This document shows positions 21,973 through 34,855 of a DNA stretch of 64,000 bases, piece after piece (position 1 is the stretch's first letter; each line of letters opens with the position of its first letter). The notes beneath the pieces are model-generated. The model had not been told where the DNA came from. It saw only the letters and a list, made by a program, of their open reading frames with translations, and searched no databases. This stretch comes from Aspergillus flavus (lineage: Eukaryota; Ascomycota; Eurotiomycetes; Eurotiales; Aspergillaceae): the NCBI RefSeq assembly GCF_009017415.1, contig NC_092406.1, positions 2,604,001-2,668,000 on the forward strand, read 5' to 3'. Both the position numbers and the translations under genes were made by a program.

Positions 21973-23940
21973 GATGAATAGTTGTACTCTTCATAATATT
22001 AACATAGATAAAGAAAGTCAATGGGATTATAATTGTGAAGTCAGTCCACAGTATATATGTGAAAGTAGTAAACATGTGAATCAGCGTGTTAACAACGACA
22101 GCTTGATGAGGTTTGATATCCCGCAATAGGCAATAGATGATAGCATTGAATCGATAGAGCTGAACTAGGAAAGACTCCACATAGTCTCTAAAGCTATCCA
22201 AAATACCTGGTAGAGCTGAGCTTCTTTGTTACTTCAAATACCAGATGAACTACATATACGGTGGAGCATTACAGGGGTACTGCAGGGTAAAAAACAGTGG
22301 ACCAACATGCAGGATAGGGTTAAATAGGAAGTGAGCGCGTATAGTGGGAACTGTCTAATCATGATTGTTGATGTAGATGCTCGATTATATGTACACAGGG
22401 ATCAGTAACATGATGTAAATATGATGGCGAAAGCAGTCTAGAATCGCATGTCAACTTCTTATAAGCAGGTGAAGGAAGAACCATATACCCACTATTGGGC
22501 GTACCATGGGTATACACGTTCGTGATCCTGCATACGTTAGTCTCCTAGGGTGAGCTTAATAGGAAGTATAGGGTACGAGCTGTCTTTTAAAGTTGCATAG
22601 CCTCACGAGGATCGGCCTCTATGTACGTCTTGCCTTAGCATTATGGCCCCGGTGGCGAGAGAAGAACCTTATTATCTGAATTGATTGCTTCTGTCGCGGA
22701 AGGTGCTCACTGTGTGATCACAAAGCATGGCAGCTATTGTGAAATTGCCAGGAAGATACTACGAGCTTTGAAACGGAAAGAGACCTGTATGGCCGGATAA
22801 TATGTTACCTAGAGCCAAAGCTCTGCGACGCCAGGGAGCCAGTGAACCATGATTTGGTCAAAGTTTAGATCAACTTCGCCTCTTATTCCCTTTGCCGTAG
22901 GATAGTGCTCACGATCGGCTTTTCATAGCACAGACCAGAGCTGCTAATGTAAAATCAAGATCTGGACGTTAAGAGTCAATGGGAAAAAATGTGGTTCGCC
23001 ATAAAAGTATGGCTCTGCACGTCATTCTGTTAAGCTTGGTCGATTGAATCTTGTTTTCCTGATTACGAACGTTCGGATCCAGCATAAAAAGATTATTTTC
23101 TGCACACCCCGAGTCCCCGGCGTATGCTTATGCACTATTCAAGACGGCCACTTCTTGGAAGAGACAAAGTTTGGCTCATTGCATGTTGTACGCAATTGAA
23201 AGATCATCAGTGGATATTCGTCGGCACGGCGAAATCAGCAACGGACCATTGTAGAAGGTTACTGGAAATGAAGCTAATACAACCAGTCACCCGACCAGTC
23301 ACCATATTGCACTACCATCTATGATACAGTATGAGATAAAGGCTTGACCATGCTTCTTGTGCAACAAACGTATGGAGTAGTCGGAGGGTAAAGCTTAACC
23401 TTCACGTCTGACTTTCCCCTATTTATCCTATCCATCGACAGTTGTAACCCCACAAACTCCCGACGCCCAGCGTTTCTCTCTTCTTTGACCAGGAAATGTC
23501 CCAGAGAAAGCCTTGAATTCTGGGGCTTAAACTTGTTCGGAACACATTGGTACCCCTCCTCGGTATAGGAGATATACAAACTGTTGCGGGAGAATAACGA
23601 AAGAGGAGCATAGATGCAGTCTAAGAAGCAACACAGGGAGTTATCAAGGAGACTGACGTAAGGATCCTGTCTCAATACACAAGGATTTGGACCGGACACA
23701 CCGTGAAACGAGGGGTTCTGATTGACTTTAACGTGCAAGTCGAGTCTGGGAGGCGTCTATATATTAACTAAATACCCAAGGCCACTTGAAGACTCCCCTG
23801 CTTAAGTCACAAATATCCCACCCTCACTCATATACCTCTCTTGGTCGTACAGTATCCTGCCATTCCCAATGTGCTGCCATACTGTCAAATATAGCCCGCA
23901 CGTCACGGGTGGCTTTATCCTTAATTGGGCTACCCCTAAT
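21973..23940. other. Long gene-free stretch between divergent genes
   Basis: About 1.97 kb, AT-rich, holding the promoters of the monooxygenase (-) and the DUF1365 gene (+). A minus-strand open stretch at 23319-23738 is not recognised and lacks support. Confidence 0.45.
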
Positions 23941-25893
23941 ATGAAGATGCTCGTCTTTCTCCTTCCGATAGTTTCGGTGGCCGCGATTGGCTCTCTTCTC
24001 TGTTCGCTAATGATCGCGGCATTCCTACGGCGAAGGCTTATTCCGCTGAATTCACATATCAAAAGAGATTTTATAGGAAAGCCGCTCCTGTTTCCTGCCA
24101 GACTCACTCATACACGCAGATTCCCGGAGACAGAGCGGTATAATTACTGGTACGACTATTTCCTGATCGGTATACCGGTTGGCCTTCGTGGTCGAGTTGG
24201 GAATCTTCTGTCTATTGACAGTTTACCGCAACGGGAACGACTTTGGGAAAAATGTTGGTTCACTATCGATCCGACTTATTACCTTGACCGTGGCAGCGGC
24301 GACCGCAGCCTAGAAGAGAAATTGCATGTCTTCTTGAAATCAGTGGTATGTGGGAGTTGCATCAGAAGGTCAGGATGTGGTACTGATATCTAGCTACTAG
24401 GGCGAGGATCCGAAGGAGTTTCCTTACGCATATCTCATTAGTGTACCACGATTCTTATGGTTCCAGAAAAGCGCTATCAGCTACTGGTATCTGTATTCAT
24501 CAAACCGGAAATTGACTGCCATGATAATGGAGATCAACAATTCATTCTTCGAAAAAAGGAACTTCTTCTTCCGGGTAACCGGTGATGGCATGGCTGTTGA
24601 TAGTGCTAATAATTGGTCAACGACTACGACGGTGTCGGCGAAGGGTTACCATGATAAATTGTCCCTTCATTTTTCACCCTCAATGCCAAAGTCAAAACAG
24701 TACAAAGGTAGCTGGGAGAAAGATATCTTCGGTTCACCCTTCGAGAAGGTTGGCGGATTAATGGTATCCAAGTCAGTTGACCCAGTGCTTGGGCCATCAA
24801 TCCAATCCAACTTGAGCTCCAATACCCCGGATGGCCAAGTCAAGGTAACAAGCCGTCTCTCTTCTTGGGGTGAGCCAGTAGATCCATTGGCAGCCCCAGG
24901 CTGGATTATAGCGAGATTCATTGCACGATGGACGCATGTTGGTGTTCTTTCTGCGCCTCGAATTGTCAAACAAGCGCTCCGGATTCGATTGCGAGGTAAA
25001 CTCACCTACCTGAAAAGACCCGAGGTCAGACCAGGGAGTATTCCTCGAAAGGAAACAGAAATTGAGAGGCAAGTATGGTGCTCTCATGTACTGTTCTCAA
25101 TGCCTAACGTCCTGCCAGGGATCTCGAACTTCCTTTTCGACAGTATCTATCCGGGCTAGCGTCCCACACCTCTTTCCCAGTATCTATCAAATATATCCCT
25201 CCCAAGTCAATTCACTTTGATGACATGACTTTTTACTCCCCATCTTGTACTACCTGGAGCTCACAACCAACTTTGACAATTCAACCCCTTACTCCACGAT
25301 TCTATACGTCCTTCCCACAATATGATAGTCCTCGAGCTGCATTTTTCACAGAGACAAAAGCAACACCGACGAATTCGGATGAATCTTCTTGCCGTTTGTC
25401 TATATCAGATCACTCACTATTGGAATTGGATCAAGTTCTGGCCACCGCCGGGCAGACTCTGGATACTGAAGCTGCAAAGTTAGGAGCCAGGAATCCTAAG
25501 GACTGGAAATGCAAGATACTACAGAAAGTAGTATCCTTCCTCCGTAACTCACCAGCAGAAACATTCATGGATCGGTTCGTGAGCCACTACGCTCACCCCT
25601 CATTGCAATACCGGTATCAGATCAGCCTTATCCATCATCTATTGGCCTGCCTGCTTCCGATCGAATCACAGGCCATCGTCCAACTATGCTACATATCAGC
25701 ACGGAGTATAGTCGCTTACATTTTGTTGCTTGTGGTATATTCTACATCGTTACATTACAACGTGGCCGGGCGAATGTGCGACCATTTCATTCCGCCTGGT
25801 CGTGTAGTAGGTTTGTACTGGTGTTGGGAGATGATGAACAAATATGTTGGGAAATATTATCTTAATCCGTTTTCATGGGGTGAAGGATTATGA
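23941..25893 (+). CDS. DUF1365-domain membrane protein
   Basis: Exons 23941-24345, 24401-25068 and 25119-25893; 615 aa from the ATG at 23941. An in-frame ATG at 23869 would add 24 residues; I prefer 23941 because it puts a hydrophobic anchor (MKMLVFLLPIVSVAAIGSLLC) at the N-terminus. The body matches the DUF1365 family: KPLLFPARLTHTRRFP, LIGIPVGLRGRVG, EFPYAYLISVPRFLWF, HFSPSMP, EIERDLELPFRQYLSG. The second intron uses a GC-AG pair (AG|GCAAGT); the nearby GT donor breaks the frame, while the GC donor continues it perfectly. The C-terminal part carries another hydrophobic segment (SARSIVAYILLLVVY). Bacterial homologues often sit beside cyclopropane fatty acid synthase genes, so a lipid role is possible, but no such gene is nearby. 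Confidence 0.82.
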
Positions 25894-26727
25894 GTTTATT
25901 ATGCAGTATGATATGTGTTTCTTGGCCCCATAATGCTTCTCCCGGATATATAGGGATTATGAGTCTCATGAACTGTCTTAGTAGATTGTTGTTTTCTTAT
26001 AAATAATAGGCACTTCCCAGACTTTAAGAGAAGTTAGATAAAGTTTTAAAAAAATTAATAAACTGCGGTCACGATCCAGATATGTTCATTCCTAGGACTC
26101 TCCCATTTCGCTCAGGACGGTACACGCATATATCCTTTGTACCAAATCTGCAGGCAGTCCCTCCGCAGCCTAACAGAGGATAGAATAGGCTAACAGATAA
26201 GCAACTGAGTCTCACCTACCTAGATTATCTATCTAGATTGCGTAGATAGTTTAAATAGACTACACTACTTAGATTACCTAAACAGGCTTAAGGTGATTAA
26301 GATAGTGCCTTTCCCACTGCTAGTTTTCGGCGCAGCTCTAGCAAACTATGCTTATCAAATATGATATGCTAGCAATGGGTATTTGTAATATGTGTATTTC
26401 CTTGTTGTGTATATTATGGGTTCATGTATGATAAACGACTGCGCCGCTCGTATTGAAGAATTTAGTATCTCTTAGGCAATAAAGACATGATTTAGACGGC
26501 TACGAGGAAAGTGTTCAACGGGTAACAGCTATGCCGATCCAACATTGATCGCCGTCAATCCGAAGAGACCATTTGCCAAGCACGCACTCGTAGTGCATTC
26601 GACCTAGACCAACATATCCAGAAGGGGCAATAGATCTGCATAAGCAAGGCGCATTCAAGAAAACTTGAAATACATAAGCCTTGGATCTCCCCTGAAGAAG
26701 AGTGATTGATTCTTCCTAACAGAAGCA
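25894..26727. other. AT-rich intergenic stretch
   Basis: No gene seen. It contains TAGAT-rich low-complexity DNA around 26195-26290 with a perfect 7-bp stem CTATCTA/TAGATAG (26229-26249). Confidence 0.45.
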
Positions 26728-27777
26728 ATGAAGTTTCTCTCAGTAATTCTTCTAACCACTACCGCTGGGCTAGCCAGTGCCGCCGGCTCAGCAGGCTGCG
26801 GACAACCCTTACCCCCGAGCCAAAACCCCGGGGGATCCAGCTATGGGGTCAACTTCACCCTATCAGCTGGTACTCAGCGATTCTATCGGATCCACATTCC
26901 TTCCAACTATAATGTGAAAACACCTACCCCACTTATATTTTCGTTCCATGGACGAGGCAAAACAGCCGAAAGCCAAGAGAAGCTGTCGCAATTCAGCAAT
27001 GAAGATTGGAATCCAGATGCTATTGCTGTGTACCCGCAGGGGCTCAACGTATGTAATAAGTTATCACTCCGTTACTCCTCACCAGCTGAATGATTGATTA
27101 TATTAATCCACATACAGAAAGAATGGCAAGGAGACCCACACTCGAAAGATGTCGATGATATAGCATTCACCATGGAAATGCTCGACTACTTCCAGGAAAA
27201 GTTCTGCATCGATTCCACACGTGTATACGCAGCAGGCAAGTCCAATGGAGGGGGATTTACGAACCTCCTTGCCTGTGATCCAACGGCATCCACCCGAATT
27301 GCAGCCTTTGCTCCAGTCTCGGGTGCCTATTATCAGGATGTTTCTGAAGAGGCCTGTCACCCTACTACGGTGCCCATCAAGTGTTCTCCCGGTCGCCCTT
27401 CAATTCCTATTCTTGAATTTCATGGTACGGCCGATAAGACTATTCCTTACGGGGGAGGTGGCCGGCGCGGCGAATGTCTTCCTTCTATTCCGCACTTTGT
27501 TCGTGAATGGTCGAAGCGACTGGGGTACGGACTCCACAATACGACTAAAGAGTTGTATGATGGTAATGTGCAGGAGTATCAGTATGGAAATGGTGATAAT
27601 CGTGGGATTGTTACTCATTACCGGATTGGTGGGTTGGGACATGACTGGCCTAGTGTGCGGCCAAATAGCGATAATCCTAATGGGACGTATCTGGATGCAA
27701 CGCCGATTATCGTCAAGTTTTTCAAGCAGTGGGTATTGCCTGGGTCCTCCGAGGATAACCAGAGCGAGGCGAGATAG
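26728..27777 (+). CDS. Secreted CE1/LpqC-type esterase (feruloyl-esterase-like)
   Basis: Exons 26728-27048 and 27118-27777 (GTATGT...ATACAG) give 326 aa. Signal peptide MKFLSVILLTTTAGLASA. The mature start AAGSAGCGQPLPP and the overall pattern match fungal feruloyl/acetylxylan esterases of the polyhydroxybutyrate-depolymerase-like family. The alpha/beta-hydrolase triad is visible: Ser149 in GKSNGGG, Asp213 in HGTADKTIPY and His282 in GGLGHDWP; the oxyanion segment is SFHGRGKT. It likely releases ferulate or acetate esters from plant cell wall polysaccharide outside the cell. It stands alone, without other wall-degrading genes nearby. Exact substrate class (feruloyl, acetyl or other) cannot be read from sequence. 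Confidence 0.85.
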
Positions 27778-28882
27778 ACCTTGCATACAGTTCGCCGTGG
27801 TTTAAAATACTCTTGGTGCAAGAGTCGAGAACGTGACAATGATTATATATGTGTTGAGGTATTTATGCTTAGAAAGATTATCGTTGTCATCCTGCTGAAC
27901 AACTATAGCTAGTCATACAGAATATCAAGCATTGCTTAACGGTATCCTACAGTCATACAATTAGCACAGATACAAATCTAATCTTCCATTCTACTAAGAC
28001 TAACGCACCCGAAGTTTACCCATTCGCGATATAACAGTATAGAATATTTACCAAAAGAAACCATTCGTTTAACTTGGATTTTGCTCTCTAAATCCCCAAC
28101 CGAAGTGCTATGTAATTCCCAGGGACAGCCGGCCCACTGACTTGTCGATGATCAATGCAAAAGCGAACCTCTACAGGGAGTTTTTCAGCATGTCTCATTT
28201 GTGGTGTTAGCGAGAGCAATTGTCTTACTTTACAGGGTTGAGTCGGCAAAGCCCCCTAGCCCTATGCAGAGCATCTCGCTTGGTGATTCGTGACAGGTAG
28301 AGGTCGGGCTGGCTTTAAGGTCCCTCGCGATCTATATACCTGTGTGCTGGGTTTGGGAAAGCCTCATCTTATACCACCATTGTACGGGCTCGAACTGTGG
28401 CAGTAGCTTAACGACCTGTCATAACCGGATCACAAAAATCTAAATATAATTACTAGTGTTTCGGAGAGCCGCTAGAAAATCATGTTCGAGATGGCCATGG
28501 CGGGTGAGTTCGTCTCATATATGTCCATTGTCTTTGATGCTAATGAGATGTTGATGTATGCAGGTAGAGATGACTTAATTGTTTATTTGCCTGCCTGGGA
28601 TGGGGGGTGAACGTTAGTCGTTCGATTTTACCCGATATGCATATGTAGATACATAAGATCACAAGTATGAAACTCACTGTGCCATTTCTTCATATATCGG
28701 TATAGCGAGACGTGCTTGAAGCTACAGATGGTAGCGGCCTTCATGCCTCAGGCAAAAAAGATAACCTTGAAAGGGATGCGATTATATCCTCCGAGGTCCG
28801 ACTACCTGCCTTAAAAATCAGCCAAACACACAAATCTCTTTCAACCTCGTAATACTCCTGTTGCCAGTTTCATATAGTCCTC
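27778..28882. other. Intergenic, no supported gene
   Basis: About 1.1 kb. A tiny spliced frame (28482-28503 joined to 28564-28610, GTGAGT...TGCAG, 22 residues) lies 270 bp before the next gene; it may be chance. Nothing else seen. Confidence 0.35.
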
Positions 28883-29657
28883 ATGTTTAATGAGATCCAG
28901 GCGAGGCCATCCGAGGTTGAATTCCTCGAGAAGCTCAAGGAGAGTAAATACTCGGTGGTGTTCAAGGTCCGCTTCCGGGAAAGAATATGCATCATGAAGG
29001 TGGTAAGTATTCACGTTCGGTTACCGGACTTTACCTGACATTCAAAGTATCATGACAGAGGCCCATCGGAATTTGACCCCCCTGACCGCGAAATCAATCT
29101 CTTTGTTTCTGAGTCCACCGCATACCATCGAATGCAGTTGAAGGGCTTGTGCGAGAAGGGGGTTATCCCAGACTTTTACGGGACGATTAGAAACATTCAG
29201 CCTTCTTGCTGGTCAGATCTCGATATGTTTCTTAAGGACAGACTGCCACCAAATGCTATTCTTATCGAATATATTCCAAATCTGCAGTCGATAAACCTAT
29301 CGAACTATTCAGAGCAACGTCTGGCTAAACTACGTCAGATACTGGACGAGATCCACGAGGCAAATGTCCTCCATGGCGACCCGATGCCCCGAAACATGAT
29401 GGTATCTTTAGGAGAACAAGACAGGGTACACTGGTTAGACTTTGACTCTGCCCAAACATTTCCAGAGGGTGGTGATCGTTCGCCAAAACAAGAACGGTGG
29501 ATGAAGGAAGAGGTTGAGCTGTTGGACTATTTTGTTGATGCCTTGGTAAGTTCTAGAGTTCTCGCGATGGACTTAGCTGACTCTCTAGCAGGCTCAAGAT
29601 CATAAAGAAGGCAAGCTAAACCGTACAATTTCTTATTATTATGATTGGTTTGCGTAA
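28883..29657 (+). CDS. Small protein-kinase-like protein, fungal type
   Basis: Exons 28883-29002, 29048-29545 and 29592-29657 (introns of 45 and 46 nt) give 227 aa. It belongs to a fungal group of short kinase-fold proteins: IMKVYHDRGPSEFDPPDRE (lysine strand and acidic segment), PPNAILIEYI (hinge), LHGDPMPRNMMV (catalytic-loop equivalent with Asp and Asn) and WLDFDSAQT (DFG equivalent, here DFD). The C-terminal YYYDWFA ending comes from the third exon. No glycine loop of normal kinase type is seen and the protein is shorter than a full kinase domain, so it may phosphorylate small molecules or be a pseudokinase. Such genes are numerous in aspergilli and of unknown function. Confidence 0.75.
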
Positions 29658-30353
29658 ACAGGACATGCCTCTACGAAGTAGAGGAGGCTTGGCGGCCTGA
29701 CTGCCTGAAAAGGTTACCATTCCTAATTGGGTATAGTAAGGGGTCACGGGTACAAAGGAGAATTTCCTTTTTTAGGTCAGGATATCAGGGGCTTCCATGA
29801 ACGGATTTGCCGTTGTACATCAATTGCCTCTCCTTTTATGGATGATAACGTATTCAGTTTGATCCTCAAATACTTCCCCGGTCGGGACCTCAGATTCTGA
29901 CGTCGCATATCATTAACCTCAAAGAGTAAACGATCTACTGGTCCTGGACCGTTAAGATCGCGAGACAAGGATCGACTGTGCGGAACTGCGGATCCTCCAT
30001 GAGTTTGTCGATCTTATCAGAACTGTCCCTATAGAGTGTGGAACACTCGATAAAGTAAGTATCTGCACATTCCTCCTGACTGTGCTGGAAAGGAGAACCC
30101 CACTGGTATACTTGAAAGGCAAATCGATACGACGGTGTCAAATGATACCGAGACTAGATATCTGCAAGAAAGGCGAAAAAGCAAATTACGAGTAGTATTC
30201 GGCAAACAGTTAATTGGCTGGTTTCAACATTTCTTCGTGATTATGGTATCGCTTTGACAAATCAACAGCAGTGTGCAATTCTGTCCTTCCCTCTGGTCCT
30301 TCCATCCTCAAGCCTCGGTAGTTTGTAGATAAGTCCACTGAATTTTCCAACGC
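29658..30353. other. Intergenic with an unassigned minus-strand open stretch
   Basis: A minus-strand frame at 30141-29935 (about 68 codons, stop TAG) could be a terminal exon, since an acceptor-like AG lies just upstream, but no first exon could be joined with confidence. Otherwise nothing seen. Confidence 0.3.
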
Positions 30354-30524
30354 TCACTCGCAGGTACCATTCTCGTTGGGGCTACCGATATCGCCCTGAA
30401 TGACGCAGACCTTCGAGCAGCAAGGAGTTTGCGAATCGCATGGCAGACCGTTGGGGGTGCATTGGTTCGGCACCGCAGCCACGGTAGCAACAAAGACAGA
30501 GAGGATGAGATAGGCGAGACGCAT
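30354..30524 (-). CDS. Knottin-like small secreted peptide, 56 aa
   Basis: Single exon. Start at 30524 chosen because it begins a perfect signal peptide (MRLAYLILSVFVATVAA); an in-frame ATG at 30566 would bury it behind 14 polar residues. The mature ~37 residues hold six cysteines spaced C-x6-C-x5-C-C-x3-C-x14-C, the framework of inhibitor-cystine-knot (knottin) peptides. It ends GTCE. Secreted and disulfide-stabilised by inference. Target unknown; it could be a protease inhibitor, defence or signalling peptide. A TATA-like TTATATAG lies near 30707 and a leader intron is possible between the two ATGs. Confidence 0.7.
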   Translation of the reverse strand: MRLAYLILSVFVATVAAVPNQCTPNGLPCDSQTPCCSKVCVIQGDIGSPNENGTCE

Positions 30525-32497
30525 ATTTGCCGATAGATCAAGTGGGTTTGAAGGACTGGGGGTCATTAGTTACAAAGAACGATCTGCGTTAAACAAAGAT
30601 TGTGTGAGATACCTTTTAAGGTTATGCTTTTTGGATTTAGACGCAAGGGCAGTGTGAGTAAGTAGCTTAAGTATAGGAAGGTCCGGGAGGGGAGGAAGCC
30701 GATCCTTATATAGAGACTGGGTGGGCCTGTTCATTAATTCATGGTCTCCCTCAGTGTCAGATTTCAGTGACATTCCGAGGCCCACCTCCGGAGCCAGGAA
30801 CGGCACTTGGGTGAATAGCTTGTAGCACTTGCCTCTGTCGGGAGTAGACCACTAACTATGCCATAGTGGGATAGGAACAGGTCGCAGCACTAGATGTGAT
30901 ACTCCACAGTCACACAGCCAATCTCCTTGAGCTATTTTTCTGGCCACCACGGCTTTCAGCTAAAAGTGGGTATTGGACTCGCTTAAGGGTTAGTCCCACG
31001 CTACTCCTATATTACGGAGTGTGCCGAGCCAGCGATAAAACACCAATGGTAGCATGGATAGGTACGTAGTATATACTCTCATATCAGAAGAGCTTTCTTG
31101 ATTGAGAAACTAGAGCTCTATACTCCAAGGGCTCCAAGAGGTCGGAATAGCTGGTCGCACATTGAAACTACGCCAGTATCCGTATTTCTTTCATTTCTTT
31201 GCCCCTCTTTGATTTCTTTACACACATCTTGGCGCATCATCTTAACGTCGGAACCTAGCCAAAGTCTAAATCCCTCGCTAAAGATGCACCTTGATGACCG
31301 GAGAATATTGCCATGAAACTGTGTCCCTCTCCATCATCTCCGTGACAGTTGGGTAGCCAGGCTGTACCGAACCGTATACTTGACATATACGTCCAAGTTC
31401 CTCTTCCAATCACTCTCCGTCCGTTTAATATTTCGGACTAATATTTGCACACTTTGATCGAGGGCACTGAAATCATCTTTTGGATATCCTTGCCGGTCCA
31501 ATCCATGGAAAGTATTGTCAGCAATTGGCGAACGGCTATATGTAACAGCGATAGTCACTCGAAAATGCCACTTCAAGACCACAATGCGTAAAACCCATCT
31601 TGAACGGGTGTTCGAACGGTCTGGTGGGGAAATGAGGCATCACTGACCAAAGAGCGACGGCACCTTGACCACTCATTAACGATATGATTGCGATCGACAT
31701 TCTCTTTTCCTTTACTTTTGGCCAAGCTTTTATCCTTTTCTCCCAACTCTGTGGTTCAGGTTTCTTCGGATGTGGTTGGTTGAGCTGTCAAGGTGTGGAG
31801 ACCTAGTCCCTTTTAGCTGTGTTCTAAATATATTAACCACCGAAATGCCTGTTTATTCAAGTAGGGTAATGGATACTACCTGATAAGGGGCTGAATGAAG
31901 TCAGGTTGACTGTTGCAGGACTTGGCAGTAGCTCTTGGGGGATATCAAGGGGTTGTCGTAGTTGTGAACCTCCTGTTGACGTGGGATCCCCTTAACTGCT
32001 TGGTGCTCGGTGCTCGGTCGCTCCACTTTAGAAATTACTGGATCTTGCTGGATTAACACCAACTGCTGAGATGTCCTGGGCTTTCGTCGCCTCGTGAGTG
32101 TACAGGGACCACGAAGTAAGATTGAATATGACTTCAAACTGGATCTTTCACTGAGGATAACGCAAGAAATCCGTCCCAGAGATTCCGAGAACATAAGGGC
32201 AACTATGTGGATAATTATATTTCCGAATTGAGTCTAGTCGAATTTCTATAGCCATCAAGTATAACTTAACGTACTTCAGTCTTAGCTCACGATCCACTTT
32301 GAAATGGCTTTTGACCACAGATAATAAGATGCCAGCAATGCTACATTAACCCTACTTGTACAGAGAATGGCGAATGCACCTGATCTGGCACGTGTTCAAC
32401 CCCGACTCCGGATCCGATTCCGATTCCGACTCTCCGACCCTCAACGACATCGACGGTCGCTCTTCTGCTTCCAGGGGAATGGATATCCTACTTCAAC
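30525..32497. other. Long gene-free stretch
   Basis: About 2 kb. A minus-strand open stretch at 31582-31334 has a coding-like composition (FSALDQSVQILVRNI...) and may be a terminal exon or relic, but is not recognised. No other support. Confidence 0.35.
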
Positions 32498-34573
32498 ATG
32501 AGTAGACGACAATCGTCAAGACGTCATGCGTGCTTCCGATGCATTGAACTAAAAGTCAAATGTTCTACACAAGGCAATGACAAAGAGTGTCAACGGTGCT
32601 CTCGATTGGGCCGTCCTTGTGTTTTCCCGAGCACTTTGCCGAACAACCCAGGTAGAAAAAGCCGGATCGATGAGCTTCAGGACCAGATCAATGAGCTTCG
32701 CGATCAACTCACGAAAAGGGTAAGTTGACTTTTTGCTATGTGTGAGTAGGCAAACTTGACTGACTGAAGCCGCAGGACGAGGCAGCTCCTGGACATGGCA
32801 TGTCCGGAGATGAGGCAGTGCCACATGCTCTGCAGCAACATAATGGGCCAATTGAACACACGAAGTCCATCTCTCCACGACCTGACTTGGGTGAGCCCGG
32901 CGACTTGTTGACTATCGGCATTCTCACCTTGGCGCAGTGTAATCGACTCTTGGACAAGTTTCGCATGGTCAAAATGCCACAGTTTCCGTTTGTAATCATC
33001 CCCGACTCGATGAATGCAATCAGTCTCCGCCAGGAATATCCCTTCTTATTTGTGGCTATCATGACTGTCAGTACGGAAGATAGACCAGCATTACAAAAGG
33101 ATTTAAACCATGAAGTGAAGCGGAACATCAGTACCCGTATCATTATGAACAACGAACGGAACATAGATCTACTTTTAGGCCTTCTGGTCTACACAGCGTG
33201 GTACCACTATCATTGGGAGTCAATGTTGCCGCACATGTACCTGTTCCTTCAACTGACCGTCACAATGGTTGCTGACCTGGGGCTCGATCGACAACCCAAT
33301 TTCACTATGGGGGACATCGCAGCCAGCTTGGGTAGGCCGAGCAGTGCGCATCAGCTAGTGGCAAACCATTCGGCCGCTGGGAAGAGGGCTCTCCTGGGAA
33401 CGTTCTATTTGTGCTCTGTGTAAGGAATCAACTTATTGTTTACTCGAACTCACTGACATCACAATAAGATCGTCGCTTTTTCGACAGCAGTTGTTCATGG
33501 AACATACCGATTGGATTGGTCAATGCTACGATGAATTAAGGAAGAACTCAGAGTTTCCATCAGATCAACATCTGAAAATATATATAGACGTGCGATTGCT
33601 AGCTCGAAAAAGCGCAGAGGTATTTGACGGCAATGTTCACAGCTATACGAATCCACCCTTACATGGACGGGGGAGATTAGAGGTAGGTATCCAGGAGCTT
33701 GACAAAGAATTTACTTTATTTCAAGGTGTTAAAGATGAAGCTCGACAGCACGGAAGCGACACATGTGAGTTACCTAGTTGCATAATCTATTCAACCCTCA
33801 GAGACTCGTTGCCAGTTGTTAATCACAGGTCCAAAATAGATGGGTATGTATTCGAAGTCAAAGTAAAACCAGTCATCGTTCTTGGACAGATAGTCTACCA
33901 CAGAAACAATGTGTTCCTTCTCGATGAAATGGAGCAACTTGAAAACCTCATTACATCTTCAGAGAGCTTCATTACCTCCTTCCTGGAGGCCTTACCAGAA
34001 ATTGCGATTCAGCTTCCTCTATCCTTCTACACCTATCTCTGGTATGCGCTATTAGTGCTCTCAAAGGTCCTCTTGTTGTCCGACCTGGAGTGGGAAAGAA
34101 CAACTGCGTTTGGGCGAAGAATTCATGGAATCGCGCGGGCGGCAATCGAAAAACATGGGGAGCTCTCAAGTGGTAATGATGTCTGGGCGAATAACAAGAG
34201 GGTCATAGGCAGTATGATATCATGGCTGGAAAAGCATCAAGACGTACGAGGGCCGGAACAGAGACTGCGAAACCATCCAAGCTCAACGATGCACCATCTT
34301 ACAGTGGTTGACAAGAATACACACTACCCCTCAGCTTCTGCTAGCTCAAATTCGACAGAACCAGGAAAAAAGTTTGCCTATCCTACACAGCAGCCTGACC
34401 CTAATCAAGCAGCGACCGAATTCACATTTGATCAAGTTGCTTTGGAGGGTATGGGCGACGGGGTAGATGGCTATTGGGATGCAATACTATGGCAGCAAAT
34501 GCTAGAAGGACCAGTATTCCCAGGGTTGTCTTCTTCCCTGCACATATCTAGCTCGGGGTGCTTCCGTGATTGA
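32498..34573 (+). CDS. Zn2Cys6 transcription factor with fungal-specific domain
   Basis: Exons 32498-32719, 32776-33419 and 33469-34573; 656 aa. The N-terminus has a binuclear zinc cluster with six cysteines (CFRCIELKVKC then CQRCSRLGRPC) and a following coiled-coil-like linker (RIDELQDQINELRDQL) that would set dimer spacing on DNA. The middle (LLDKFRMVKMPQFPFVIIPD..., LLGLLVYTAWYHYHW) is the regulatory middle-homology region typical of this class. Around 33764-33890 there are extra donor and acceptor-like sites, so a further intron is possible, although the frame is open through it. Target genes unknown; the neighbour downstream is another Zn2Cys6 gene in the same direction. Confidence 0.83.
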
Positions 34574-34855
34574 CAGTTTGTGTTCTGCAGTCGAAGGATA
34601 TTTAAAACCTATTTATCTCTTTTCCCTTTCTTTCCATGGTTGTTGTAAGGGTTATAAGGGTTATGGATGGGTCTTTGACTCGCCAAGCCCAATCGCAGAG
34701 GCGGAAAATGCTGACTGAGCCCCTGAATGAGGCCACAAGAATTTCTCCGAAGTATTGGCGACAATTCTCAGCCACGACTGCTATCCTTATTTTCAACCCT
34801 ATCCGGCGAATCGGTGATAGACATTCCTTTACTCAAGGGGAAGACGCAACTTCAT

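Noticed and set aside
33764..33890. Extra introns in the first Zn2Cys6 gene
   Set aside because: Donor and acceptor-like sites exist, but every combination tried broke the frame or gave a stop, while the unspliced frame is open.
34630..34665. AAGGGTTATAAGGGTTATGG, telomere-like
   Set aside because: Only two units and not the TTAGGG repeat of Aspergillus; likely chance.
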